Source: Georgenia faecalis (GTDB lineage: Bacteria > Actinomycetota > Actinomycetes > Actinomycetales > Actinomycetaceae). Taken from it: a DNA stretch of 64,000 bases. Location: NCBI RefSeq assembly GCF_003710105.1, contig NZ_CP033325.1, positions 1,984,001-2,048,000 on the forward strand. The letters run 5' to 3'. The stretch's first letter is position 1. Each line of letters opens with the position of its first letter. Below, one piece after another: positions 49,171-56,856 of the stretch. The notes below the pieces were generated by a model. It ran no database searches and was not told the DNA's origin. It saw nothing but the letters and a program-made list of their open reading frames with translations. Made by a program: the position numbers and the translations under genes.

Positions 49171-50433
49171 CTACCCGCCGGCGTCGAGCACGCCGGCCGG
49201 CCGGACCACCCCGACCCGCGGGTCGACGAGGAAGACCTCCAGCGCGTCGAGGACGGCGCGCATCCGCCACGAGCTCACGACGTCGAAGCCGTGCTGGCCG
49301 CCGGGGAGCTCGGCGAGCACCACCGGCTGCGCCGAGCGCGAGCGCAGCGCCGCCGCGAAGGCCCGGGCGCCGTCGACCGGGACGTAGCTGTCCCGGTCGC
49401 CGTGGACGAGGAAGAAGGGCGGCGCCCCCGCGGCGTCGAGCGCGAGGGGGGTCGAGGGGGGCGCCCCGTCCCGGTCGGCGCCGTAGTAGCGCCCGTAGTA
49501 GCCGTAGAGGCAGACGGCGGCCGCGATCCTCGGCGGCGCGGTCGGTGCGGTCGGTGCAGTGGGCGCGGTCGGTGCGCCGGGCGACGCCACGGCCGGTGCC
49601 CCGGGCGAGGCCGAGTCCGCCGCTCGCCCCGGCGCGAGCGCGCACAGCGCGGTGAGGTGCGCGCCGGCAGAGCTGCCGGCCATGACGAGGGTCGACGGGT
49701 CGCCGCCGTAGGCGGCGGCGTGGCACTGCGTCCACTCGAGCACCCGGTGCGCGTCGCCGAGGTGGTCGGCGAAGCCCGCCTCGGGGCGCAGCCGGTAGGT
49801 CGCGCTCACGCACACCCAGCCCCGCTGCGCGAGGCGGTGGAGCAGCGCGCGGGCCTCTCGGTGCTTCCCGCCGGAGGTGTAGCCGCCGCCGTGGAAGTAG
49901 ACGAGGACCGGGCCGCCGACGGGCCCGCCGCGGCGCCGGTACACGTCGAGCCGGTGGCGCCGGTGCTCCCCGTACCTCAGGTCCGCGATCCGCTCCACCG
50001 TGCGGGGACGCCACGGCAGGGGGGTCAGCGCCGACGTCAGCGCCCACCGCCGGTCGGAGCGGGTCCACGCGCTCGTGGCCGGCAGCGCGTCCGCCCCGGG
50101 GACAGGGGTCCCGGCCCCCGCGAGTGCGTCCCGCACGGCGGCGCGGGCGCGGACCGCCCGCCGGGCGAGGACGGTCAGACCGGCGAGCGTGACGGCGGCC
50201 AGCGCGAGCACCGCCGCGGCGCCGGCGCCCAGGCGTCCCGGGTCGCCCAGCTCGCTCAGGGTCAGCGCGGTCACGCCGAGGAGGAGCACCGCCGCCACGT
50301 GCGGGAGCTCGCTGAACCCCACGCCGAGGACGAAGGCGGCGCGGGCCAGCGGGCGCGGCCGGAGCGGGGGGTACAGCGCCAGGGCGGTGCACGCCGCGGC
50401 CAGGACGACATTGACGACGTACCCCATCGGCAT
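49171..50433 (-). CDS. Alpha/beta hydrolase with N-terminal membrane segments
   Basis: A 420-residue protein. The first 95 residues form three or four membrane helices. The rest is a hormone-sensitive-lipase-like hydrolase: oxyanion-hole HGGGYTSGGKH, nucleophile elbow GSSAGAH, DRDSYVPVDGA with the acid residue, and GGQHGFDVVSSWR with the catalytic His. A low-complexity insertion (PGAPTAPTAPTAPTAPP) in the cap region is encoded by 9-bp repeats at 49541-49576. The expected activity is an esterase or lipase tethered at the membrane. Its promoter overlaps a palindrome shared with the divergent TetR gene, with TATACA as -10 and a GAGGGGG RBS. Confidence 0.88.
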   Translation of the reverse strand: MPMGYVVNVVLAAACTALALYPPLRPRPLARAAFVLGVGFSELPHVAAVLLLGVTALTLSELGDPGRLGAGAAAVLALAAVTLAGLTVLARRAVRARAAVRDALAGAGTPVPGADALPATSAWTRSDRRWALTSALTPLPWRPRTVERIADLRYGEHRRHRLDVYRRRGGPVGGPVLVYFHGGGYTSGGKHREARALLHRLAQRGWVCVSATYRLRPEAGFADHLGDAHRVLEWTQCHAAAYGGDPSTLVMAGSSAGAHLTALCALAPGRAADSASPGAPAVASPGAPTAPTAPTAPTAPPRIAAAVCLYGYYGRYYGADRDGAPPSTPLALDAAGAPPFFLVHGDRDSYVPVDGARAFAAALRSRSAQPVVLAELPGGQHGFDVVSSWRMRAVLDALEVFLVDPRVGVVRPAGVLDAGG

Positions 50434-50445
50434 GGCGAACCCCCT

Positions 50446-50459
50446 CTACACCTGTATAG
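50446..50459. promoter_or_regulatory. TetR-type operator between hydrolase and tetR genes
   Basis: CTACACCTGTATAG contains the perfect inverted repeat CTA-n-AC-CT-GT-n-TAG. It is in an AT-rich pocket 13 bp upstream of the hydrolase start and covers its -10 box (TATACA on the minus strand), 38 bp from the TetR start. The divergent layout is the classical one for TetR autoregulation and repression. Confidence 0.65.
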
Positions 50460-50496
50460 GCTCCCACCGTAGCCGTCGCCGAGCCCGGGAGGAAGA

Positions 50497-51036
50497 GTGC
50501 CGCAGCGCCGCACCCAGATCGCCGACGCCGCCATCGCCACGCTGGCCGCGCACGGCAGCCGAGGGCTCACGCACCGCGCCGTCGACCAGGCCGCCGGGCT
50601 GCCGCCCGGGTCGACGTCGTACTACCTGCGCACCCGCCTGGCCCTCCTCGAGGCCACGGTGGAACGCCTCGCCGAGCTCGACGCCGGGGAGGTCCCCGAC
50701 CTCGCCGGCGCCGACCCGGCCGGGGCCCTTGCCGACGCCCTGGTCCGGCTGCTCACCGACGGGCGCGACCGGCTGCTCGCCCGGTACGAGCTCTCCCTCG
50801 AGGCCTCCCGGCGTCCCGAGCTGCGCCCCGCGCTCGTCGCCGGAAGCCGACGGATCCACGACGCCTTCGCGGGGTGGCTGGACGGGCTCGGCGTGAGCGA
50901 CACCGCCGTCCGCGCGGACGCCGTGCAGGCACTGGTCGAGGGCCTCCTGCTCGCCGAGGCGACGAGCACGCGGAACCCGCCGCGGACGCGCGAGGAGATA
51001 CGTCGTTCCCTCACCGTGGTCATCGGGGCCCCGTAG
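50497..51036 (+). CDS. TetR/AcrR family transcriptional regulator
   Basis: A 179-residue TetR protein. The N-terminal HTH is in RRTQIADAAIATLAAHGSRGLTHRAVDQAAGLPPGSTSYYLRTRLALLEAT (about 4-55), with the recognition helix near PGSTSYYL. The remaining helices form the ligand-binding/dimerisation domain. The GTG start at 50497 has GGGAGGA at 4-nt spacing. It most likely represses the divergent membrane hydrolase gene through the palindrome at 50446-50459 and responds to an unknown, possibly ester-type, ligand. Confidence 0.93.
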   Translation: MPQRRTQIADAAIATLAAHGSRGLTHRAVDQAAGLPPGSTSYYLRTRLALLEATVERLAELDAGEVPDLAGADPAGALADALVRLLTDGRDRLLARYELSLEASRRPELRPALVAGSRRIHDAFAGWLDGLGVSDTAVRADAVQALVEGLLLAEATSTRNPPRTREEIRRSLTVVIGAP

Positions 51037-51098
51037 CCCGGGGCGCCACCCCCCTCGGCGCCGGGCGACGGCGAGGCGCGGGCTGACCGAGGCGCGGC

Positions 51099-52328
51099 CT
51101 ACTCGTCGGCGGCCGCGGCCTCGGCCCGCCGGCCCTGGAGGAACGCCCGTTCCGCCGCGTTGCCCGCGAGCGCGATGGCCCGCTCGTACTCCTGCGCCGC
51201 CTCGCCCCTCCGGCCGAGCCGGCGCAGCAGGTCGGCACGGACCGCGTGGAGGACGTGAAAGCCGAGCAGCTCCAGGCGGTCGACGACGGCGAGCGCCGCG
51301 GCCGGCCCGGCCACCTCCGCCAGCGCGACCGCGCGGTTGAGCGCGACGACGGGCGTCGGGGCGAGCGCGAGCAGCCGGTCGTACAGGCCCAGGATCGCCG
51401 CCCAGTCGGTGTCCCGACCCGTGCGGGCAGCGCTGTGCACGGCGGCGATGGCGGCCTGGAGCTGGTACGGCCCGGGGCGGTCGCGCGCCAGGCACCACCG
51501 CACCAGGGCCTGCCCCTCCTCGACCAGCGCGGCGTCCCAGGCGGCGCGGTCCTGCTCCCCCAGCGGCACCAGCCGGCCGTCCGCCGTCGTCCGGGCCGGA
51601 CGGCGGGCCTGCGTGAGGAGCATGAGCGCGAGCAGCCCCACCACCTCCTCCTGCTCGGGCAGGAGGTCGGCGAGCAGCCGGCCGAGGCGGACGGCGTCGG
51701 CGCACAGGTCCGGGCGGACGAGGGTGTCGCCGGAGCTCGCGGCGTACCCCTCGTTGAAGACGAGGTAGACCACCGCGAGCACGGCGGGCAGGCGCTCGGG
51801 CAGCTCGGCGGCGGCCGGGACGCGGTACGGGATCCGCGCCTGGCGGATCTTCGCCTTGGCGCGGGAGATCCGCTGGGCGACGGTCGCCTCCGGCAGGAGG
51901 AACGCGTCGGCGATCTCGCGGGTGGTGAGGCCCCCGAGGAGGCGGAGCGCGAGCGCCACCTGCGCCGTCGGCGCCAGCGACGGGTGGCAGCAGGTGAAGA
52001 CGAGGCGGAGCTGGTCGTCGCGCACGGTGTCCTCCTCCTCGAGGCCCCGCCCCGGCGCGTGGAGGAGCTGGGACTGGGCGTGCCGGGCGTCGCGGGTCGC
52101 CTCGCGGCGCAGGCGGTCGATGGCCTTGTTCCGGGCGGTGGTGATGATCCAGCCCGCCGGGCTGGGCGGGACGCCCGCGGCCGGCCAGCGGTCGACGGCG
52201 GTGACGAACGCCTCCTGGACCGCCTCCTCGGCGAGGTCGATGTCGCCGAGGAGGCGGACGAGGACGGCTACGGCGCGCCCGTACTGCTCGCGGAAGACGC
52301 GCTCGACCGCGTCCCCCGGGGTGCTCAC
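51099..52328 (-). CDS. ECF42-type sigma factor with C-terminal TPR-like domain
   Basis: A 409-residue sigma factor. Region 2: FREQYGRAVAVLVRLLGDIDLAEEAVQEAFVTAVDRWP with SPAGWIITTARNKAIDRLRRE. Region 4: LALRLLGGLTTREIADAFLLPEATVAQRISRAKAKIR. A 220-residue helical C-terminal extension follows, including VYLVFNEGYAASSG, the ECF42 hallmark, and TPR-like helices (ALAVVDRLELL...EAAQEYERAIALAGNAAERAFL). This group has no anti-sigma factor and is encoded with YCII/DGPF proteins. The GTG start overlaps the stop of the YCII gene by 4 nt, giving strict coupling. Confidence 0.94.
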   Translation of the reverse strand: MSTPGDAVERVFREQYGRAVAVLVRLLGDIDLAEEAVQEAFVTAVDRWPAAGVPPSPAGWIITTARNKAIDRLRREATRDARHAQSQLLHAPGRGLEEEDTVRDDQLRLVFTCCHPSLAPTAQVALALRLLGGLTTREIADAFLLPEATVAQRISRAKAKIRQARIPYRVPAAAELPERLPAVLAVVYLVFNEGYAASSGDTLVRPDLCADAVRLGRLLADLLPEQEEVVGLLALMLLTQARRPARTTADGRLVPLGEQDRAAWDAALVEEGQALVRWCLARDRPGPYQLQAAIAAVHSAARTGRDTDWAAILGLYDRLLALAPTPVVALNRAVALAEVAGPAAALAVVDRLELLGFHVLHAVRADLLRRLGRRGEAAQEYERAIALAGNAAERAFLQGRRAEAAAADE

Positions 52329-52675
52329 GTCTCGGAGTACCGGAACGGGCGGACCTCGATGGACAGGCCGCTGGCGTCGACGAGCTTGCGCGCCCAGCCG
52401 AGCGCGGCGTCAAGGTCGGGGGCGTCGACGATGGAGATCCCGCCGAGGTGCTCCTTGCCCTCGGCGAAGGGGCCGTCGGTGGTGACGACGTCGCCGTCGC
52501 GGGCGAGGACCATCGTGGCGGTCTCGCCCCCGTGCAGGCCGCCGGCGTACACCCAGGCGCCGGCTGCCCGGATCTCCGCGTTGACCTCGCCGATGCGCGC
52601 CATGATCGGCTCGAGGAACTCCGCCGGCGGCGTCGGTCCGACGGGCTCGATGACACTGAGCAGGTAGTGGGCCAT
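52325..52675 (-). CDS. YCII/DGPF domain protein
   Basis: A 116-residue YciI-like protein with the signature TTDGPFAEGKEHLGGISIVDAPDLDAALGWA (in two parts, about residues 65-95) and opening MAHYLLSVIEP. YCII proteins are small dimeric alpha/beta-barrel proteins of uncertain catalytic role, and are conserved partners and probable targets of ECF42 sigma factors. GAGGTG precedes ATG 52675. Cotranscribed with the downstream sigma gene, whose start lies within its stop. Confidence 0.93.
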   Translation of the reverse strand: MAHYLLSVIEPVGPTPPAEFLEPIMARIGEVNAEIRAAGAWVYAGGLHGGETATMVLARDGDVVTTDGPFAEGKEHLGGISIVDAPDLDAALGWARKLVDASGLSIEVRPFRYSET

Positions 52676-52845
52676 GCTGCACCTCCGTGGGTCGTCGGCC
52701 GGCGGTGCCGGCCTCGGGGCCGGCGCCCTGCCGGCCTCTTACCCCTTGTACGAACGGCGGGCGCCGATCTCGACACCCGGGACCACCGGGCGGCCGAGCT
52801 CCACCAGCGCGTCCCCCTAGCCTCGCACCGGCACCTCCCGCCGGG

Positions 52846-52911
52846 GGCCGCAACGGGCCGACGCCCTCCGGGCCGCAACGGGCCGGCGCCCTGCGGGCGG
52901 CAACGGGCGCG
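52846..52911. repeat. Three tandem 25-bp repeats
   Basis: Units starting GGCCGCAACGGGCCG occur at 52846, 52871 and 52896; the third is truncated and begins GGCGGCAACGGGCG. They lie between the YCII gene and the LexA-controlled radical SAM gene, ending 9 bp before its -35 TTGACA. Confidence 0.85.
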
Positions 52912-52930
52912 GGTCACGATTGACACGGCT

Positions 52931-52946
52931 TCGTACGCGTGTTCGA
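52931..52946. promoter_or_regulatory. LexA (SOS) box in radical SAM gene promoter
   Basis: TCGTAC-GCGT-GTTCGA matches the actinobacterial SOS box TCGAAC-n4-GTTCGA at 11 of 12 positions. It lies between a consensus -35 TTGACA (52920-52925) and a -10-like TCGACT (52943-52948), 9 bp before the start codon at 52955, so LexA binding would block transcription. Confidence 0.8.
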
Positions 52947-52954
52947 CTCCTCTC

Positions 52955-54091
52955 ATGCGGTGGGACGGGCAGGAGATCCAGGCCGACCAGGCGGGCGCGC
53001 TGCCGGGCCTCGCGCGCATGGCCGGGCTGCTGCGCACCGTCCGCACCCCGGAGTTCGCCGGCATCACCTTCCACGAGGTCGCCGCCCGCTCGGTGCTCAA
53101 CAAGGTGCCCGAGGCGTCGAGCATGCCCTTCCGCTGGACGGTCAACCCGTTCCGCGGGTGCAGCCACGCCTGCACGTACTGCTACGCCCGGGCGACCCAC
53201 CGCTACCTCGACATGGACACCGGGGCGGACTTCGACACCCAGATCGTCGTCAAGGTCAACGCCGTCGAGGTCCTGCGCCGCGAGCTCGCCCGGCCCGGCT
53301 GGACCCACGAGCAGGTCGCGCTCGGCACCAACACCGACCCCTACCAGCGGGCCGAGGGCCGCTACCGGTTCATGCCCGGGATCATCGAGGCGCTGGCCGA
53401 GGCCCGCACGCCGCTGTCCATCCTCACCAAGGGCACGCTGCTGCGCCGCGACCTCCCGCTCCTCGCCCGCGTCGCCGAGACCGTCCCGGTCTCGCTCGGC
53501 GTCTCGCTCGCCGTCCTCGACGAGGACCTCCAGCAGCTGCTCGAACCGGGCACCCCGACACCGCGGGCGCGCCTGGACCTCATCCGCTCCATCCGCGACG
53601 CCGGCCTCGACTGCCACGTCATGGTCGCCCCGATCCTGCCGTGGGTCACCGACTCCCGCGAGCACCTCGACGCCCTGTTCGCGGCCGTCGCCGACGCGGG
53701 CGCCTCCTCGGCGCACGCGTTCCCCGCGCACCTGCGCCCCGGCGTGCGCGAGTGGTACCTGGGGTGGCTCACCGAGCACCGGCCGCACCTCGTCGCCCGG
53801 TACCGCCGGCTCTACGGGCGAGGCTCGTACGTGAGCGCGGAGTACCGGGACTGGCTGCGCGAACGGACCCGGCCCCTGCTCCGCCGCCACGGCCTGGCGG
53901 GACGGTCGGGGTTGCGCGACGTCGGTGACGCGGAGCGGGCCGGGGCGGAGGCGATGGGGGTGATGGCCGCGTCGGGTGCCGCCAGCGCGGCAAGCGACGG
54001 CGCTGCGCCGGGTGACGGGGCACGGCCAGGCGACGGCGCCTGGGCTCCACCGAGCGCCCCGGACGCCGTCATGCAGCAGGCGCTGTTCTAG
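52955..54091 (+). CDS. Rv2578c/SplB-like radical SAM protein
   Basis: A 378-residue radical SAM protein. The cluster motif is NPFRGCSHACTYCYARATHRYL (split; Cys69, Cys73, Cys76), preceded by the family-specific TFHEVAARSVLNKVPEAS. The TIM-barrel continues with ALGTNTDPYQRAEGRYR, LSILTKGTLLRRDL and VMVAPILPWVTDS. The last 60 residues are Ala/Gly/Asp-rich and probably disordered. This family is related to spore photoproduct lyase-type proteins and is named SplB or Rv2578c-like. The mycobacterial homologue is reported in the LexA regulon, and a LexA box is present here too, supporting a DNA-damage role. The exact reaction is unproven. Confidence 0.92.
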   Translation: MRWDGQEIQADQAGALPGLARMAGLLRTVRTPEFAGITFHEVAARSVLNKVPEASSMPFRWTVNPFRGCSHACTYCYARATHRYLDMDTGADFDTQIVVKVNAVEVLRRELARPGWTHEQVALGTNTDPYQRAEGRYRFMPGIIEALAEARTPLSILTKGTLLRRDLPLLARVAETVPVSLGVSLAVLDEDLQQLLEPGTPTPRARLDLIRSIRDAGLDCHVMVAPILPWVTDSREHLDALFAAVADAGASSAHAFPAHLRPGVREWYLGWLTEHRPHLVARYRRLYGRGSYVSAEYRDWLRERTRPLLRRHGLAGRSGLRDVGDAERAGAEAMGVMAASGAASAASDGAAPGDGARPGDGAWAPPSAPDAVMQQALF

Positions 54092-54095
54092 GAGC

Positions 54096-54121
54096 GCGGC
54101 CCGGCCCGTCCGGCCGGCCGC
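54096..54121 (+). terminator. Hairpin between radical SAM gene and dinB
   Basis: A 10-bp stem with one bulged C: GCGGCC-C-GGCC (54096-54106) pairs with GGCCGGCCGC (54112-54121) across a 5-nt loop, starting 4 nt after the stop and before the convergent dinB stop at 54180. Confidence 0.6.
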
Positions 54122-54179
54122 GGGGTGTGCCCCGGCCGTGCGGGCGCCGTGGGAGACGGCGGGGCGGGACGCCTCGGGC

Positions 54180-55439
54180 TCACAGGTCGTGCTCGGCGAG
54201 CTCGCGGAACTCGTCGGGCACCCCACGGCCCCCGCGCATGGTCGCGGGCAGGTAGCCCACGGCGCCGGGCCCGAACTTGTCCCGGACGGCGTCCATCGAC
54301 CGGTCGAGCGCCCACCGCGCCGACCCCGTCTCCGAGCCGGGCCGCCACGGGTCCGGCGGCGGCAGCGGGAGCTCGAGCTGGATCGCCTCCTGGGCGGTGA
54401 GGTTGGAGACGGAGACGGCGAGCAGGCTGATCTCGGGCTCGTGCTGGTCTTGCTCGCGGAGCGCCTGCCACACGAGGCGCTCGGCGACCTCGGTGAGCGT
54501 GAGCGTCGCCGACACCGGCGCGGCGAGGGTGAGCGAGCGCGTGACCGCGCGCATCCCCGGGAAGCGCACCCGCACGGTGACGGTGCGGCCCGCCCGCCCC
54601 TTCGCACGCAGCCGCCCGGCCACCCGCTCGGCCAGGTGCCCGAGCACCTCGCGGACGAGCTCCGGCGTCACCCGGGTGCGGCCCATGGCCGACTGCGCCC
54701 CGACGGAGCGCGCCCGCGGCGACGCCGCCACGCGCCGCGGGTCGTCGTTGTGGGCGAGGGCGTGCAGCGTGGTGCCGGTGGCGCGCCCGAGGGCACGCTC
54801 GAGAGTCCCGCTCTCGGTGCGGGCGAGCTCGCCGATGGTGCGGATGCCCCGCTCGGCGAGCCGGCGTTCCGTCACGGGTCCGACGCCCCACATGAGGCCG
54901 ACCGGCAGGGGGTCGAGGAAGGCCCGCTCGTCGGCAGCGTGGACGACGACGAGGCCGTCCGGCTTGGCGACCTGCGAGGCGATCTTGGCCAGGTGCTTGG
55001 TCCGCGCCGCCCCCACCGAGATGGGTAGGCCCACCTCGGCGCGCACCCGCTCGCGCAGCCGCGTGGCGATCTGCTCGGGCGGGCCGAAGAGGTGGGTCGA
55101 TCCGGCGACGTCGAGGAAGGCCTCGTCGATCGAGATCCGCTGCACCGCCGGCGTCACGGTGCCGAGGATGTCCATCACCCGGTCGGCGAGGCCCTGGTAC
55201 TGGTCGAAGTGCGCGCGGACGAAGAGCAGACCGGGGCACAGGTGGGCCGCCCGCCAGCCCGGCATCCCGCCCTGCACGCCGTGCGCCTTCGCCTCGTAGG
55301 ACGCCGCGAGCACCACGCCGCCGGCGGCGCTGCCCCCCACCGCGATGGGCCGCCCCCGCAGGGACGGGTCGAGGAGCTGCTCGACGGAGGCGTAGAACGC
55401 GTCGAGATCCGCGTGGAGGATCGTCGGGCCCACCGTCAT
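54180..55439 (-). CDS. dinB: DNA polymerase IV (Y-family)
   Basis: A 419-residue Y-family polymerase. Palm/finger motifs: ILHADLDAFYASVEQLLDPSLRG (metal-binding Asp11), VVLAASYEAKAHGVQGGMPG, and ISIDEAFLDVAGS with the catalytic Asp-Glu pair. The thumb helix-hairpin-helix is in LMWGVGPVTERRLAERGIRTIGEL, and the little-finger domain includes KGRAGRTVTVRVRFPGM. It performs error-prone translesion synthesis. ATG 55439 lies 6 nt after a TACGAT -10 box on the minus strand, so the mRNA is probably leaderless, and a near-consensus LexA box sits directly upstream. Longer in-frame starts would run through the SOS box and are rejected. Confidence 0.96.
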   Translation of the reverse strand: MTVGPTILHADLDAFYASVEQLLDPSLRGRPIAVGGSAAGGVVLAASYEAKAHGVQGGMPGWRAAHLCPGLLFVRAHFDQYQGLADRVMDILGTVTPAVQRISIDEAFLDVAGSTHLFGPPEQIATRLRERVRAEVGLPISVGAARTKHLAKIASQVAKPDGLVVVHAADERAFLDPLPVGLMWGVGPVTERRLAERGIRTIGELARTESGTLERALGRATGTTLHALAHNDDPRRVAASPRARSVGAQSAMGRTRVTPELVREVLGHLAERVAGRLRAKGRAGRTVTVRVRFPGMRAVTRSLTLAAPVSATLTLTEVAERLVWQALREQDQHEPEISLLAVSVSNLTAQEAIQLELPLPPPDPWRPGSETGSARWALDRSMDAVRDKFGPGAVGYLPATMRGGRGVPDEFRELAEHDL

Positions 55440-55452
55440 CGCCCTATCGTAG

Positions 55453-55468
55453 TCGAACACACGTTCGG
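55453..55468. promoter_or_regulatory. LexA (SOS) box upstream of dinB
   Basis: TCGAAC-ACAC-GTTCGG matches the SOS box TCGAAC-n4-GTTCGA at 11 of 12 positions. It is 1 bp upstream of the dinB -10 box (minus-strand TACGAT, 55451-55446), overlapping the core promoter. Confidence 0.88.
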
Positions 55469-55617
55469 ATGACGAGGGGCGGCGCGGTGGGTCGGGCGGG
55501 CCCCGACGGGGCGCGAGCCCGGGCGCCACGCGCCCGGCGGGAAGGAAGCCGCCAGGGCGGTGCCGGCGGCGGGCGCCGCCGGCGGGCGCGGGGGCGCCGC
55601 CGGCCGGGCCCTGCCGC

Positions 55618-55899
55618 TCAGAGGCGCACGAGCGAGCCCTCGCGGGTGACGGCGTCGGCGGACTCGTCGTCGAACCACACCCCGCCGGTGGCGAGGTAGC
55701 GGAACTGCACGGGCTGACCGGGCTCGACGAGCACCGAGGTGCTCACCGTGCCGTTGCTCCGGCGCCGCAGGACGTGCGCGCCGGGGGTCCAGTCGTTGAA
55801 GGTGCCGACCACGCTCACCGTGCCGACGATCTGCGTGGCGGGCAGGATGAACGTGAGCTTCGCTGCGCCGGTCTTCGGGTCACGGGACTTCTTGATCAT
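55618..55899 (-). CDS. Isoamylase early-set (CBM48/AMPK-beta-like) small protein
   Basis: A 93-residue stand-alone CBM48-like immunoglobulin fold: KLTFILPATQIVGTVSVVGTFNDWTPGAHVL contains the hallmark G-x-F-N-x-W, and the second half (STSVLVEPGQPVQFRYLATGGVWFDDESADAV) contains the F-R-Y-x-x-x-G-x-W-x-x-D-x-x-A motif. Such small proteins bind alpha-glucans in eukaryotic AMPK and glycogen enzymes; single-domain bacterial versions have no known role. GAGGAAC precedes ATG 55899. No glycogen gene is adjacent. Confidence 0.88.
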   Translation of the reverse strand: MIKKSRDPKTGAAKLTFILPATQIVGTVSVVGTFNDWTPGAHVLRRRSNGTVSTSVLVEPGQPVQFRYLATGGVWFDDESADAVTREGSLVRL

Positions 55900-56043
55900 T
55901 GGTTCCTCGTTCGGTCGGGGGTGGGCGCAGGAAGTCTCATCCGCGGCAGTGCGAGGAGCCGGGCGACACTCCGGTGACACCGGTGCGGCGCGCGCCACAC
56001 TCCGGACCGCGTCCCGTCCCCCGCCGACCGGGGCACGCTCCCG

Positions 56044-56421
56044 TCAGGCGTTCTGCCAGAGCCCCACGACGTTGCCCTCGGTGTCGGTGAAGTAGGCGGC
56101 GAAGCCCATGTCGCCGACCGGCTCCTTCTCCGTCACGACCTTCCCGCCGTGCGCGAGCACCCGGGCGAGGTCGGCGTCGATGTCCGCGCTGTGGAGCACG
56201 ACGACGGTGCCCCCGTTCGTGGCGTCGCGCGGCGTCATCCCCCCGCCGATGTACCCCGGCTCGCCGGGCATCCCGTCCTCGCCCACCGGCCCGGTGGAGA
56301 CGCCGACGTAGTCGAGCTCGGGCATCTCCTCCGTCTCCCACGAGAAGACGTCGCGGTAGAAGGCCTTGGCCCGCTCGCGGTCGTCGAACGGGATCTCGAA
56401 GTGGATGACGCGCCCGCTCAT
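56044..56421 (-). CDS. VOC family protein (glyoxalase fold)
   Basis: A 125-residue VOC protein: VIHFEIPFDDRERAKAFYRDVFSWETEEMP (in two pieces), GYIGGGMTPRD, and KEPVGDMGFAAYFTDTEGNVVGLWQNA, with the conserved E-G-N-x-x-G-L-W end. It belongs to the CFP-30-like subgroup common in Actinobacteria. Enzyme activity is not known. GAGGAGG lies 6 nt before ATG 56421. Third VOC-fold gene in the window; the three are not close copies of each other. Confidence 0.9.
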   Translation of the reverse strand: MSGRVIHFEIPFDDRERAKAFYRDVFSWETEEMPELDYVGVSTGPVGEDGMPGEPGYIGGGMTPRDATNGGTVVVLHSADIDADLARVLAHGGKVVTEKEPVGDMGFAAYFTDTEGNVVGLWQNA

Positions 56422-56544
56422 GCTGACCTCCTCGTCAGGGCCGGCACCCCCGTCGGCCTGTACCTCCGATGCTAGGCGCGGGCCGTCGGAGCGCCAAGGG
56501 GCACCGCGTTGACCCGTGCGCCCCGTCGCCGCAACGATGCAGCC

Positions 56545-56844
56545 ATGACTGTCGAGTTCGACGCCGAGCTCTGGCTGTGGGAGGAGCGCGCGGGCCACTG
56601 GACGTTCGTCGCCCTGCCCGCCGAGGTCGCGGACGAGGTCCTCGAGCTCTCCGCGCCGTATGCCCGGGGGTTCGGCTCGGTGCGGGTGGAGGTGACGGTC
56701 GGGACGACGGTGTGGCGCACCTCGATCTTCCCCGACGCCGGGCGTCGCACGTACGTCCTCCCGATCAAGAAGGCGGTCCGGCGGGCGGAGTCCGTCGACG
56801 TCGGCGACACGATCCGGGTCACGCTCCGGCTCCTCGACCTCTGA
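56545..56844 (+). CDS. DUF1905 domain protein
   Basis: A 99-residue protein: VEFDAELWLWEERAGHWTFVALPAEVADEVLEL, GFGSVRVEVTVGTTVWRTSIFPD, and RTYVLPIKKAVRRAESVDVGDTIRVTLRLLDL (each read in pieces). These are the conserved blocks of DUF1905, a small beta-barrel-like domain of unknown function that is often fused to YdeI-type bacteriocin-protection domains. Here it is alone. ATG 56545 gives the family's normal N-terminus. Its stop is 12 bp from the convergent DUF3995 gene. Confidence 0.9.
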   Translation: MTVEFDAELWLWEERAGHWTFVALPAEVADEVLELSAPYARGFGSVRVEVTVGTTVWRTSIFPDAGRRTYVLPIKKAVRRAESVDVGDTIRVTLRLLDL

Positions 56845-56856
56845 CGCCTCGGGGCC

